Assembly (NCBI RefSeq): GCF_024708915.1
Contig: NZ_JANJXQ010000190.1
Location: 1 to 26,674 of the forward strand
Direction of reading: 5' to 3'
Length of the DNA stretch: 26,674 nucleotides
DNA from: Thiobacillus sp.
GTDB lineage: Bacteria > Pseudomonadota > Gammaproteobacteria > Burkholderiales > Thiobacillaceae
Below the pieces are notes generated by a model. That model had not been told where the DNA came from. It did no database searches and worked only from the letters and a program-made list of their open reading frames with translations. The position numbers and the translations under genes were made by a program. Shown here piece by piece: positions 1-8,819 of the stretch. Positions within the stretch are counted from its first letter, which is position 1. Every line of letters begins with the position of its first letter.

Positions 1-1
1 C

Positions 2-634
2 ACGCGGCAGCCGATCCCGGTGGTGCCGGCCGCCCACTACACCTGCGGAGGGGTGGTGACCGACAGCGACGCGCGCACCGACCTGTGCAACCTGTACGCG
101 GTGGGCGAGGTGACGTTCACCGGGCTGCACGGCGCGAACCGGCTCGCCTCGAATTCCCTGCTGGAGTGCCTGGTGTTCGGCCATGCCGCGGCCACCGACA
201 TCCTCGCCACCCCGCCCGCCCCCGCGCTCGAGCTGCCGCCGTGGGACGCGTCGCGCGTCACCGATCCCGACGAGGAGGTGGTCATCTCGCACAACTGGGA
301 CGAATTGCGGCGTTTCATGTGGGACTACGTCGGCATCGTGCGTACCAACAAGCGGCTGACGCGTGCCTCGCACCGGATCCGGCTGCTGCGCGCCGAGATC
401 GACGAGTTCTACCGCAACTTCCGGGTCAGCAACGACCTCATCGAACTGCGCAACCTGGTACAGAGTGCCGATCTCATCGTCCGCTGCGCGCAACTCCGGC
501 AGGAAAGCCGCGGCCTGCATTACAGCCGGGACTATCCGGAGACGCTGCCGATCGCGGGCAACACCGTGCTCAACCCGCGTCCGGGGACGATGTGTCCGAG
601 CGTGTGCGGCGTGTCCAGCGAAGCGACACCCTGA
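2..634 (+). CDS. nadB: L-aspartate oxidase, C-terminal part (start lies outside the window)
   Basis: The reading frame is open from base 2 and ends at 634, so only the C-terminal part is present. L-aspartate oxidase oxidises L-aspartate to iminoaspartate with FAD, the first step of de novo NAD synthesis in the cytoplasm. The visible part begins with the conserved PAAHYTCGG segment and continues with the FAD-binding C-terminal signature [15 protein letters not shown]. Both are highly characteristic of NadB and separate it from the related succinate dehydrogenase flavoprotein. A helical C-terminal domain follows. The 3' end overlaps the convergent ygfX gene by about 65 bp. Strongly GC-rich codon use matches the other core genes at the window edges. 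Confidence 0.93.
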   Translation, partial: TRQPIPVVPAAHYTCGGVVTDSDARTDLCNLYAVGEVTFTGLHGANRLASNSLLECLVFGHAAATDILATPPAPALELPPWDASRVTDPDEEVVISHNWDELRRFMWDYVGIVRTNKRLTRASHRIRLLRAEIDEFYRNFRVSNDLIELRNLVQSADLIVRCAQLRQESRGLHYSRDYPETLPIAGNTVLNPRPGTMCPSVCGVSSEATP

Positions 635-1001
635 GACGGCGCAGGTCGTCCGCGGCTGCGCTGTCAGGCAGCAGGACCTGCGTCCGCACGCGCCGATCGG
701 CGGCGCTGCGGTAGCGCAGCACGATCAACAACGGCGAAACCAGGCTGTCGGCCTCCACCTCGACGTCGTGCCATTCGCCCTCCTCCAGGCACTGGAGGCG
801 CCCGTCTGCCGCCACACGAATCGCTGCGGAGCCACGTGCCTGCCGCCAGCCCCAGGCGGCCCATCCGATCACGCCCACCACGAGGAACGGCCGCGTTCCT
901 GACGGCAGTTCGGCGAGCCAGACGGCGGCCAGCGCGAGCGCCGTCATGCCGACCAGCAACACCCCCAGCAGGCGTGAGGGCTTGACCTCAATCTCCCGCA
1001 T
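570..1001 (-). CDS. ygfX: YgfX/CptA-family inner-membrane protein
   Basis: A 143-residue protein with two predicted membrane segments near the N-terminus (about residues 9-28 and 36-50), followed by a soluble domain with a basic, arginine-rich tail. That layout fits the YgfX (CptA-like) family, often found close to ygfZ, sdhE or nadB in proteobacteria. The start is placed at the ATG giving MREIEVKPS; an in-frame GTG lies four codons upstream. The family has been described as a membrane toxin-like partner of SdhE/CptB, but no sdhE gene is in this window and its role here cannot be read from sequence. It is convergent with nadB and divergent from ygfZ. Family assignment rests on topology and position as much as on motifs. 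Confidence 0.65.
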   Translation of the reverse strand: MREIEVKPSRLLGVLLVGMTALALAAVWLAELPSGTRPFLVVGVIGWAAWGWRQARGSAAIRVAADGRLQCLEEGEWHDVEVEADSLVSPLLIVLRYRSAADRRVRTQVLLPDSAAADDLRRLRVSLRWTRRTRSDTSSPDAG

Positions 1002-1053
1002 GAGCGTGTACACTTTTGGCCTTCATTGCATTCTCCCTTGACAGGACCCCATC

Positions 1054-2082
1054 GTGATCGAACTCTGGAAGACGTTTCTTCGAACCCAAGGCGCGACCAT
1101 CGACGGCTGCACCGTGCTTCACTACGGCGACCCGGCCGCCGAGCGTGCCGCGGCAGCGAACGGCACCGTGGTGGCGGATTTGTCGCAGCTCGGCGTCATG
1201 GCGTTCCGGGGCGACGATGCCGCCACGTTCCTGCAGAACCAGCTTACCAACGACGTGCGGGTGCTGCACGCCGACGCCGCCCAGTGGAGCGGCTACTGCA
1301 GCCCGAAGGGGCGCCTGCTCGGCAATTTCCTGATGTGGCGGCAGGGCGAGGACTTCTGCCTGCAACTGTCGGGCGACATCCTTGCCGGGCTCCTCAAGCG
1401 CCTGTCCATGTTCATCCTGCGCGCCAAGGTGCAGGGGCGCGACGCCAGCGACGAGAGCGTACGGCTCGTCGTCGCGGGCCCGCAGGCGCCCGACGCCGTC
1501 CGCGCCGCGATGGGTGCGATCCCGGAGGCCGCGATGCGCACCGTCGCCACCGAGGCCGGAACGGTCGTCCGCGTCGGCGAAGACAAGTTCGTGCTGTCGA
1601 TCACGCCCGAGCGCGCCGCCGGCGTCTGGGAGGGCCTGCGCGGGTCGGCCACCCCGGTCGGCGCGCCGGTGTGGGACTGGTTGCGGCTCAATGCGGGCAT
1701 TCCGATGATCGTCGCCGCCACCCAGGAGCAGTTCGTGCCGCAGATGGTCAATCTTGAAGCCATCGGCGGCGTGAGCTTTCAGAAAGGCTGCTATCCGGGC
1801 CAGGAAATCGTCGCCCGCAGCCAGTATCTGGGCAAACTCAAGCGCCGCATGTTCCTCGCGCATGTCGATGCCGAAGCCGCCGCGGGCGACAGCTTGTACA
1901 GCGCCGACCTCGCGGGCCAGACCACCGGCACCGTGGTCAATGCCGCTCCGGCACCGGCCGGCGGTTTCGATGTGCTGGCCGTGGCCCAGGTCGAAAGCGC
2001 GAACACGCACACCCTGCACCTGAAAGCGGCCGACGGCGCCGCTCTGACCTTGAAACCCTTGCCCTACGCGCTGCCCGAATAA
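1054..2082 (+). CDS. ygfZ: YgfZ/IBA57-type folate-binding iron-sulfur cluster assembly protein
   Basis: A 342-residue protein of the GcvT-like YgfZ family. These proteins bind tetrahydrofolate and help maintain [4Fe-4S] enzymes such as MiaB. The family signature KGCYPGQEIVARSQYLGK is intact (around residues 245-262), including the conserved cysteine. The N-terminal part shows the usual LQNQLTNDV and YCSPKGRLL motifs. The GTG start at 1054 is chosen because AGGA lies about 8 bases upstream and the protein then starts just before the conserved region. The next gene begins immediately after its stop codon, so the two are probably co-transcribed. Long open frames on the opposite strand are a GC-bias artefact. 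Confidence 0.93.
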   Translation: MIELWKTFLRTQGATIDGCTVLHYGDPAAERAAAANGTVVADLSQLGVMAFRGDDAATFLQNQLTNDVRVLHADAAQWSGYCSPKGRLLGNFLMWRQGEDFCLQLSGDILAGLLKRLSMFILRAKVQGRDASDESVRLVVAGPQAPDAVRAAMGAIPEAAMRTVATEAGTVVRVGEDKFVLSITPERAAGVWEGLRGSATPVGAPVWDWLRLNAGIPMIVAATQEQFVPQMVNLEAIGGVSFQKGCYPGQEIVARSQYLGKLKRRMFLAHVDAEAAAGDSLYSADLAGQTTGTVVNAAPAPAGGFDVLAVAQVESANTHTLHLKAADGAALTLKPLPYALPE

Positions 2083-2370
2083 GTGAAGTCCGTCTACGTT
2101 TATTACCGCATCGATCCCGCGCAAGCGGCACTGGCAAGCGACCGGATTGACGCCCTGCTAAGCGCAATGACAGGGCATTGCGGCCAGCTGCCGCGACGGA
2201 TGAGCCGCTGCGACGATCCGGAAACGTGGATGGAGATTTACGAAGGGATTGCCGACTTTGCGGCGTTTGCCGCGGCCTTGAATGCAGCGGCCCTGCCCCT
2301 CGACTGCGCAGCGTTCATCCGCGGCGAACGCCATCTGGAATGTTTTTCCGCGCCCGACCAAGCAGTATAA
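2083..2370 (+). CDS. DUF4936-like small protein
   Basis: A 95-residue protein starting with GTG directly after the ygfZ stop codon (no gap) and ending at the base of a strong terminator. The N-terminal strand VYVYYRID, the WMEIYEG segment and the short alpha/beta layout resemble DUF4936-type proteins that commonly follow ygfZ in betaproteobacteria. The function is unknown; a dimeric ferredoxin-like (stress-responsive barrel) fold is plausible but is inference. It is the last chromosomal gene before the transposon. Confidence 0.75.
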   Translation: MKSVYVYYRIDPAQAALASDRIDALLSAMTGHCGQLPRRMSRCDDPETWMEIYEGIADFAAFAAALNAAALPLDCAAFIRGERHLECFSAPDQAV

Positions 2371-2394
2371 AAAGCCGGGCGAACCCGGCTTTTT
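2369..2394 (+). terminator. Rho-independent terminator of the ygfZ operon
   Basis: A perfect stem, AAAAAGCCGGG / CCCGGCTTTTT, closed by a CGAA loop and ending in a T-run. It overlaps the stop codon of the DUF4936-like gene. Because the arms carry A-runs and T-runs it could work in both directions. The transposon's target duplication starts two bases after it. Confidence 0.93.
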
Positions 2395-2396
2395 CG

Positions 2397-2404
2397 TCCA
2401 CACC
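2397..2404. repeat. Left copy of 8-bp target-site duplication (TCCACACC)
   Basis: TCCACACC is found again at 25047-25054, each copy touching the outer edge of a terminal inverted repeat. The match can be read as 10 bp (CGTCCACACC) if the outermost CG of the right repeat is counted as target DNA. Eight bp is the target duplication length known for the IS1595 family. Confidence 0.85.
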
Positions 2405-2424
2405 CGCCATTTGCTACCTGTTGC
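2405..2424. repeat. Left terminal inverted repeat of the island
   Basis: CGCCATTTGCTACCTGTTGC. Its reverse complement occurs at 25027-25046 with one mismatch in 20. Similarity stops on the inner side after GTTGC. The first cargo gene ends about 130 bp inward; the bases between hold no gene that I can support. Confidence 0.87.
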
Positions 2425-2555
2425 ACAAATCATTAGTTATCAAATGGATAGCAAGCCGTGCAACTACAAATTCCGGCGAAATCCGTCACGCTTCAGTAAT
2501 TCTGCATTGCCATGTCTGGACCGCATTTCAGTGGCTCCAGGCATGACAATGTTGC

Positions 2556-4112
2556 TCAGCGTTTCCACTCGTCAGGCAACGGATCGAGCGATATCGTTGC
2601 CGTCAGTCCTCTTTTACGCTTAGCACGCTCGCGCTCCTCCCGGTGCATCCCGAGCGAGAGGTAGATCAACGCTGACCTGGCCAGTTGCACAAGGCGTAGC
2701 GTTCGCTGTTCGAGGTCGGATCGGCTGATTGAGTGGGCTAACGTGTCGCAAAACGGGTCACTCGACACAGACCGCATTTCATGAACCTTCACATACTTGT
2801 GTTCGAGGTGGTGCCGCAACTCAGCCAAGGCGCGGGCTCCTGGCTCGGTTGAGTCCCGCATGTCCTCTTCGAATAGATCTTTGCTCAGCCAGAATAAACC
2901 ACGAATCGGCCAGTTCTCGGATTTCACAAAGCGATCACGCACCGGCCCGTTGTCCTTATCACGCCAAATCGTTCTGAAGCTGATGCGCTTCTCGGGAATG
3001 CCCAGCGCAAGGTAGTGGTTCAGGAAGTAAGCGATCTTGTCGAGGATCGAGTAGGCCATCCGAAACGCCATCTTCACCTTCTCGACCGACAGCCCGTACG
3101 ATGGATAGTCCATTGTGTTGTAGAGCAACACCTCACGGTCGGAGAAGTGCGGCTCCTCCGACCTGATCCCCTCCCACAGCATCCATCGCGCCGATACGAA
3201 CTCCTGCTTCAGTGCGTTGAACATACCAGTCACGATCGGTGGCTCGTTGATCTCCGTGATGAAGTCCGGCAGGCTCATGATGTCGTGCGCGGCGACAGAG
3301 GCCTTTTCGACGTCGTTTAGCGGGTTGAGAAACAAGATGTTTTCGAGGCACCAGCGGCGATATGCGCGCTCCATCGCATCCTCACCCATGCCCCAGCCAT
3401 CTGGATTGCGCGCCTTGCCGATTGCCTCGACATCGTAGTGATGCGCGATCTGTTCTGCCGATTGCATGAAGATAGGGGCCAGCCGATAGTCGCCCAGATA
3501 CGGGTATCTAGCGGCCAGAGCTACCGCTTCGACGAGATCCTGGTGGGCATGAAAGGCAAATATCGCGTGGTGTCCCGGATCGTACAGCGCAGCGGCATAG
3601 TGCATGAGTGCACGCCCACGATTGGCGCGCGCCATCCAGAAGCTTGTGTCGATCGCGAGCGCGGCGCTCCAATATGCGCGCGCCTCGACAAAGCGGCCCA
3701 GCGTGTCGAGTTGATTGCCAAGGTTGGTGAGGATTTGACAGCGACGGATCGCGTCCATTTCAGTGAAACCAGAGCTGTTCGCCGCGCGGCGCAACAAAAA
3801 CACTTGTTGGCGCACCTCCGGCTGCTCGAAGTCCCAGACAGCTTCGCGGTCGCCAAGCCGCCGCTTGTAGCGACACGCCCAAGCGTTGGCTCGGAAATAG
3901 TCGAGAAGCGCCATCTCAGGCGGCTCAAGCTTGCGTGCTCCCAAATCATCTGCGAGGGAAAGCGCGTGACAGGCGAGTGCAAGATCGTCGGCGTCGGAAG
4001 CTTGATCCACGAGCTGCGCGATCAGATCAAGCGCATCAGCGTCGGACAAGCCGTTTATGGTTGGCTTATGCATGGTAGCTATCTTGCCTGCCTTCGCCCT
4101 GCACGTCCGCAT
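2556..4112 (-). CDS. LA2681-like HEPN domain protein with TPR-like N-terminal region
   Basis: A 518-residue protein (or 505 if it starts at the internal ATG at 4073, MHKPTINGL). The N-terminal half is helical with TPR-like repeats, for example CQILTNLGNQLDTLGRFVEARAYW-type helix pairs. The C-terminal part resembles the LA2681-like HEPN family: FWLSKDLFEEDM, then ARALAELRHHLEHKYVKVHEM. The RHHLEH segment (residues 433-438) matches the HEPN Rx4-6H catalytic motif, which in active members forms a metal-independent RNase centre. It is on the same strand as and 117 bp downstream of jetD, so it may be read through from the Wadjet operon or have its own promoter. HEPN proteins are common in defence and toxin-antitoxin contexts. 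No adjacent nucleotidyltransferase antitoxin is present. RNase activity is inference. Confidence 0.7.
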   Translation of the reverse strand: MRTCRAKAGKIATMHKPTINGLSDADALDLIAQLVDQASDADDLALACHALSLADDLGARKLEPPEMALLDYFRANAWACRYKRRLGDREAVWDFEQPEVRQQVFLLRRAANSSGFTEMDAIRRCQILTNLGNQLDTLGRFVEARAYWSAALAIDTSFWMARANRGRALMHYAAALYDPGHHAIFAFHAHQDLVEAVALAARYPYLGDYRLAPIFMQSAEQIAHHYDVEAIGKARNPDGWGMGEDAMERAYRRWCLENILFLNPLNDVEKASVAAHDIMSLPDFITEINEPPIVTGMFNALKQEFVSARWMLWEGIRSEEPHFSDREVLLYNTMDYPSYGLSVEKVKMAFRMAYSILDKIAYFLNHYLALGIPEKRISFRTIWRDKDNGPVRDRFVKSENWPIRGLFWLSKDLFEEDMRDSTEPGARALAELRHHLEHKYVKVHEMRSVSSDPFCDTLAHSISRSDLEQRTLRLVQLARSALIYLSLGMHREERERAKRKRGLTATISLDPLPDEWKR

Positions 4113-4229
4113 AGCCCACCCTGTGTCTGTTGACCCTACGAAGACGGTGCAGGACTGTTTGGAATGACCGGCGATTTGGGGCCGGCTTAGGCTGGAATAC
4201 GCAGTAACCGCGGCTGCCCTTTGAGAGGT

Positions 4230-5195
4230 TCAAGATGTTGGCGGGCGCTTCGTCTCTCGTGCCATGGCAGCGAGTTCATCACCCAACCGGTGATCCAGCA
4301 TGAAAACCTCTTGGAAGATACGCTTCTGGGTCCTTCTCAATTCTCTGAAGAGAGGAGAATCCGGTGTCTTGTGCCAAGGCGTCTCCATGGGCCGGCCGGG
4401 CAGATACTCTTCCGCGAAGGAAGGAATATACAGATTCAACTCCCTGCCGGTTTCCCTAGCCAGGCTCTCGGCGATCTCCAAGCCATCTGGGTCAATGTCC
4501 CCGAAATGGAGCCATTGGGCGTCTGGAAGATGCTTGAGAAGTGCGACAGCCGCCTCAATATCAGCACCTGGGGAGTAGATGGCCATCGCCGTATCCGGTA
4601 TGGCGAGATCGATGTACGCCCCCAGATTCTCACAAGTCACAGCCAGCTTGGGCGACGAGCCTCTGAGGCCTTGGAGGCGCAGCCATAGACGTTCGGGCAC
4701 AGCGCATTCCGTCAGCGCCAACGCCGTTTCGTGGAAGTCCACCTCTTGCTCGGCAAACACACCGCGTAGCCCTCTGTTTGGGCGGAAGCGCAATACCCAG
4801 TCCCTGGTAAGCGTTGCTGTAGGGGCAATCTGCGGTTCGTGTTTGGGTCCCAAGCCGGCAGCCGCGTTCCAGTTGCGGCGATTGAGCATGCCCGCGACCG
4901 TCTTCTGTCTCTTGAGGGCTGGCAGGGCTTCAATCGCACGGGGATCGTAAGGGTCCCGCTCGATTGAGCGGAGGAACTGAAAGTCCTCGCGCCATGCGGG
5001 CGCCATTTCGCTAAGGCGAGCTTCCAAGGATGGCGCGGTGCCGTTTCGCACGCGCCACTCACTCTTACGGCCGGTTGGCTCAATCCATCTGGCCGTTTCG
5101 AAACGACGGAGCAACTGGTCGTTACGACCGACCAGCTTGATCAGGCCGGTCTCCACCAGCCGCCCGAGCGACGCTATTTCCAAGGCGTTATTCAT
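4230..5195 (-). CDS. jetD: JetD-type Wadjet nuclease subunit (DUF3322/DUF2220 Toprim protein)
   Basis: A 321-residue protein. The ATG at 5195 overlaps the jetC stop codon as ATGA, which decides the start; longer readings add an unrelated leader. The N-terminal two thirds correspond to the DUF3322-type arm. The C-terminal third is a Toprim-like nuclease domain with the acidic residue in VTCENLGAYIDL (E189) and the GDIDPDG motif (residues 232-238), the expected metal-binding pair. In Wadjet systems JetD is the endonuclease that cuts plasmid DNA after the JetABC motor has extruded it. At 321 residues it is somewhat short compared with many JetD proteins, but the catalytic motifs are complete. 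It is the last gene of the overlapping jet operon. Confidence 0.87.
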   Translation of the reverse strand: MNNALEIASLGRLVETGLIKLVGRNDQLLRRFETARWIEPTGRKSEWRVRNGTAPSLEARLSEMAPAWREDFQFLRSIERDPYDPRAIEALPALKRQKTVAGMLNRRNWNAAAGLGPKHEPQIAPTATLTRDWVLRFRPNRGLRGVFAEQEVDFHETALALTECAVPERLWLRLQGLRGSSPKLAVTCENLGAYIDLAIPDTAMAIYSPGADIEAAVALLKHLPDAQWLHFGDIDPDGLEIAESLARETGRELNLYIPSFAEEYLPGRPMETPWHKTPDSPLFRELRRTQKRIFQEVFMLDHRLGDELAAMARETKRPPTS

Positions 5196-8100
5196 GCCGC
5201 TACCTTGATACCTCGAACAATCAGGCGCTCGTGAGGATCGAAGACACGATTGAGGGCATAAAGGATGCAACTGTAGCTTGGCGTCAACTCGGGCGCTGCG
5301 ACGATCACCTGAAAGCCTTCGCGCTTGGCAAAATCGACGATAACGGCATGGCCTGACCCGTCGAGACGATGCGCTTCATCGACCGCGAACAAGGGGAATA
5401 TCTGGTCCACCTTGATTTCCCCTTTCGCGGCAATAGAGCGGGTCAGCATCAAGGCTATCGCCAGCCCGGACCCGATTGACTCCCCCCCGGACAAGGATGC
5501 AGCAGGCGCCCACCCGGATCCTTTTCGGCAGGCCTCGATGGAGAGGTCCACGTAATTGCGGTAGTCCAGCAATTGCTCTCCGGTCAAAGATATCCCTTCT
5601 TCCTTGCCGGATGCCGCATCGAACCATTCCTTCAGGGCAGCATCCACCGGTTTCTTTTCCGAGAAGAGCTGTTCCGCAAACCCTTCAAGGACGGAAAGCA
5701 TGTCGTCTCGTGGGGACAGCACGATTCTGATCCCGGTCACGTTGCCAAACGTGATGTTTTCGCCCAGCTTGCTCAGTTTGTCGATTTTCCTTTTTTGGGT
5801 AGAGGCTTGGGAACTGACGGTCTGGTGGAGATTGCGCGCCTTGATCCTGACCTCGTTCTCGTGGCCTATGAGCTTGCTGCCAAGGGTGGCACGGTGTTCC
5901 TTCATTACCTGAATCATGTCTTCGCCATCCACCTCGGCGCGGTCAATGCTGACGCGCTCCCGGACGATCCCCATGAGGATCGGCCAGAGGCTTAAGGTGG
6001 ACAGCCGGTTACCGGGGTCCATGTCCTGAAGTATGGCCAGGCGGCCGGGCATCTCGTCCTGAAGCGCCACACCAAGGGCCGAAATCCGCTTGGTTTGCTC
6101 AACAGGCAGCCTTGCCTCATCGAAATACTCCAGGCTCTCGGCTGCCACAAACATCAGGTCGGCATCGCCGCCAAGCAATACTCTGGCAGAGGCTTCTTCC
6201 TCTTGAAGGGTAACAAGTGCCTTCTCGTTGGCGGCAATTTTGTCACCGAGCTGCTTGATCTCGGCGCCCATTTTTTCCAGCTTCTGCTCTTTGGCATTGA
6301 GATCGGCCCGCAACGCCTTCAACTGGTGTTCGTAGGGTTCCTCGATTCCCTGAATCTTCTCTTCAATCTCGCGACGTGTCCTCTCAGCCTTGGCGATCTC
6401 CTCCTGGCGGTCCTTCAATGCCTCTTCTGCGTCAGCCACTGCCTTGTCGATGGCGAGTGCATTGTCGCGTTGGGCAAGGTAATAGGCGATCCTCTCTTCG
6501 TGCGTTGCCAACGAGGTTTTTAGCTCATCCAGCTTTTCGGCTTCCAGGGTCAATTCCCCGTGCTTCTGTCGCTGCCCATCAATTTCCTTCAGGATCTCTT
6601 TTTGGCGTGCGGCGCGCGCATCGCTGCCAAATACTGGCGTCCTGTCCTTCTTGGTGGCAACATACCCTCCGGCCGATGGGCTAACATACCAATCGCCAGC
6701 CGCACGCAAATGGCGCGGTTCTGGCGATGTTGTGCCCAACCAGAAAGTGTCGGGAAGATCGTCCGAGGCGTGCAACCCTGAAAGCCCATTGATATCGATC
6801 CCAACGATGCCATCGGTCAAGCCGCAAAGCGCCAATTCGATGGATAGAGCTTCCTGCTCAGAAACGCCACCCAGGGCGTTTTCCAACGTCTGCCCGCCCG
6901 TTTTTTCAGCCAGTTTTTCCGAGAGGGCGGAGGCCATGCCGCTGTTGAGCCGATTGCTTTCCGTCTGGAGTTTTTCCATCTGGGATGCAACCGCGAAAGC
7001 CGCCTGCTCCGCAGCTTTTCTGTGGGTCTCTAGCCAATCTCGAACCCATTCGACAGTCTGGTTAATATGCTGGCCCGCAATCGCCTGCCATTGCTTCCTG
7101 CCTTGATCAAACGTGCTCTTGTTTGCCTTGGAGGTAGAGAGAGAACTACTCAACGTAGCAAGCGTACCGTTTAGCTCCGTGACATTGTCGGCAGCCCCAC
7201 GCAGTTCCAATAGGGTGGTTTTCAGCACGGTTGTCTTGGTATTCTCGGCTTGCTCGATTTCTCTGCCGATGCGAGGAACGTCCTCCGATAGTTGGTTATG
7301 CGCGGCATTCATGTTCACCATGTCCGCCTTGTCTTTTCGGAGGCTTTCAGCAAGACCGCTGGTGGACTCCATCATCCATCGGAGCGAATGCAGCACAACC
7401 TCTTTTCCAACGCCATAGGTAGACTGAAGTAAGGAGAGCTCCTTTTCCGCCGAGACAATTTCGTTCTTGGTCATGACGACTTCATTGGTGCAAGTCTGAA
7501 GACCGGTGACAATATCCGAGACTTGGGTCGCTTCAGGCAGAAGGTAATCTTTCAGTTGGGTGACGACCTGATTTGAGACGCCGCCCTTGAACGTAGTTTC
7601 GATCAAGCTGCCATAAAGGCTCCGGTCTTGCCACATGGACATGCCCGAAGGAAGAATGCCTGCTTCGTAAAGCGCCTGGCAGTATTCGCCCACCGTCTTC
7701 CGGACGGAAACATCCAGGCCGCGGGTGGCACAATGCCGCTTGAACTCTGGGAAGGTCGGGAAAATCTCGTCCTCGCCGTCCTCCTGGGCCAGGATGGCAT
7801 TCAAGGCTATCCCTTTGGGGTCGCGAAGCAGCCAGCGGGTGAACTCCGCGCGGCCGTCAACTTGTTCGACGTAGATGCCCGCGATTAACCGTCCCCCCGT
7901 TCTGGTGGTGATATCCAGAGCCACATAGGCATAGCCATAACGCGGATCAATGCTCTCGGCTAGCATATCAACCCCCGCTTTCCTGGCATCCTTTACCTCG
8001 GAAATTGGGCGGATATCGAGTGCCTTCCGGTCAGGGAGCAGGGCGTAGCCCAAACACATAGTCAGTGTGCTCTTGCCGGCGCCGGTAGGTCCCACCAAGC

Positions 8101-8200
8101 CCGTCAGGGGGCCTCTGTCGAGGTCGAGGACTTCGCAGCCGTCAACGCCTCGCCAACCGATGTAAGCGATCTGGTCAATTCTAGGATTCGTCGGGATCAT
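5192..8200 (-). CDS. jetC: JetC, MukB/SMC-like Wadjet ATPase
   Basis: A 1002-residue SMC-type ATPase. The N-terminal Walker A is GPTGAGKST (residues 37-45). A long heptad-rich coiled coil runs to a hinge-like globular region near residues 480-540, followed by a second coiled coil. The C-terminal head has the ABC signature LSGGES (about 903-908) and Walker B LFAVDEAHRLD with D941/E942. This is the MukB-like layout of JetC, which extrudes DNA loops with the kleisin JetA and JetB. The start at 8200 (MIPTNPRIDQ) overlaps jetB by about 20 bp; nearby upstream in-frame ATGs at 8206-8215 are possible. All catalytic motifs are intact, so the protein is predicted functional. Confidence 0.92.
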   Translation of the reverse strand: MIPTNPRIDQIAYIGWRGVDGCEVLDLDRGPLTGLVGPTGAGKSTLTMCLGYALLPDRKALDIRPISEVKDARKAGVDMLAESIDPRYGYAYVALDITTRTGGRLIAGIYVEQVDGRAEFTRWLLRDPKGIALNAILAQEDGEDEIFPTFPEFKRHCATRGLDVSVRKTVGEYCQALYEAGILPSGMSMWQDRSLYGSLIETTFKGGVSNQVVTQLKDYLLPEATQVSDIVTGLQTCTNEVVMTKNEIVSAEKELSLLQSTYGVGKEVVLHSLRWMMESTSGLAESLRKDKADMVNMNAAHNQLSEDVPRIGREIEQAENTKTTVLKTTLLELRGAADNVTELNGTLATLSSSLSTSKANKSTFDQGRKQWQAIAGQHINQTVEWVRDWLETHRKAAEQAAFAVASQMEKLQTESNRLNSGMASALSEKLAEKTGGQTLENALGGVSEQEALSIELALCGLTDGIVGIDINGLSGLHASDDLPDTFWLGTTSPEPRHLRAAGDWYVSPSAGGYVATKKDRTPVFGSDARAARQKEILKEIDGQRQKHGELTLEAEKLDELKTSLATHEERIAYYLAQRDNALAIDKAVADAEEALKDRQEEIAKAERTRREIEEKIQGIEEPYEHQLKALRADLNAKEQKLEKMGAEIKQLGDKIAANEKALVTLQEEEASARVLLGGDADLMFVAAESLEYFDEARLPVEQTKRISALGVALQDEMPGRLAILQDMDPGNRLSTLSLWPILMGIVRERVSIDRAEVDGEDMIQVMKEHRATLGSKLIGHENEVRIKARNLHQTVSSQASTQKRKIDKLSKLGENITFGNVTGIRIVLSPRDDMLSVLEGFAEQLFSEKKPVDAALKEWFDAASGKEEGISLTGEQLLDYRNYVDLSIEACRKGSGWAPAASLSGGESIGSGLAIALMLTRSIAAKGEIKVDQIFPLFAVDEAHRLDGSGHAVIVDFAKREGFQVIVAAPELTPSYSCILYALNRVFDPHERLIVRGIKVAA

Positions 8201-8819
8201 TGTTCTCATCCTCATATTCTTCGCTGGGGGCGGCATCGTGGAATACGACGCCCCTTTCAATCGTCATCCTGATCCTTGCGTTTTCGTCTGGCGCATTGTC
8301 ATGCCTGGCGAATTCAGCAAATCGGTGGATGGCTTCCAGCGGCCGGAATCTGTCGCCCCTGACTTCGATGAAGCAAAGATCTGCCAACAGCTTTAGGGCA
8401 TTGCCGATGGCAAGTGTGATTCTGTCGTCCACTACGTTTTCCTTGCGTCCCGGTGCGTAGACCTGTTGCAGGACCTCTTTGGAAACAGTTGTCTCGATAT
8501 CGTGCAGAAGTTGTGCCGTCCGCATCCAGCCCGAAGACCGGGTAATCTCCGGGTCTCTGGCCTTAAGCGCTATGAACATGCCCAAATGAATGCAGGTCTT
8601 GGGCAACAGGCGGGAGCGCAGCTTTGCCCCGGAAACGGTCAGAAAGAAAAATCCATCTGGGTGTTGCGCCAGAGTGGCCCCATAGTTCGCGTAGAAGGCC
8701 TTGAGATCGTCGTGATTGCTGCACAGCCACTCATAGACGTTAAGGTCGGACCTGTTGATGTGTCCCCCGCGACGCAAAACCAGATCAATGTCAACAAATT
8801 TCTTATCCAGGTAATTCAT
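8181..8819 (-). CDS. jetB: JetB, MukE-like Wadjet subunit (DUF4194-type)
   Basis: A 212-residue protein beginning with an ATGA overlap with the jetA stop and overlapping jetC at its 3' end. No enzymatic motif is visible. Its size, its position between kleisin and SMC genes, and its two-winged-helix-like composition fit JetB/MukE, which binds the kleisin and DNA. The C-terminus is an acidic tail (SEEYEDENNDPDES). The assignment depends mainly on operon position and length. Confidence 0.82.
   Translation of the reverse strand: MNYLDKKFVDIDLVLRRGGHINRSDLNVYEWLCSNHDDLKAFYANYGATLAQHPDGFFFLTVSGAKLRSRLLPKTCIHLGMFIALKARDPEITRSSGWMRTAQLLHDIETTVSKEVLQQVYAPGRKENVVDDRITLAIGNALKLLADLCFIEVRGDRFRPLEAIHRFAEFARHDNAPDENARIRMTIERGVVFHDAAPSEEYEDENNDPDES

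Noticed and set aside
988..2124. Long open frame on the minus strand opposite ygfZ
   Set aside because: It mirrors a strongly supported gene, has Arg/Gly/His-rich composition and no motif. This is expected in GC-rich DNA.
3438..4133. 231-codon plus-strand frame opposite the HEPN gene
   Set aside because: It is antisense to a gene with clear family motifs, and it has no ribosome site or domain.
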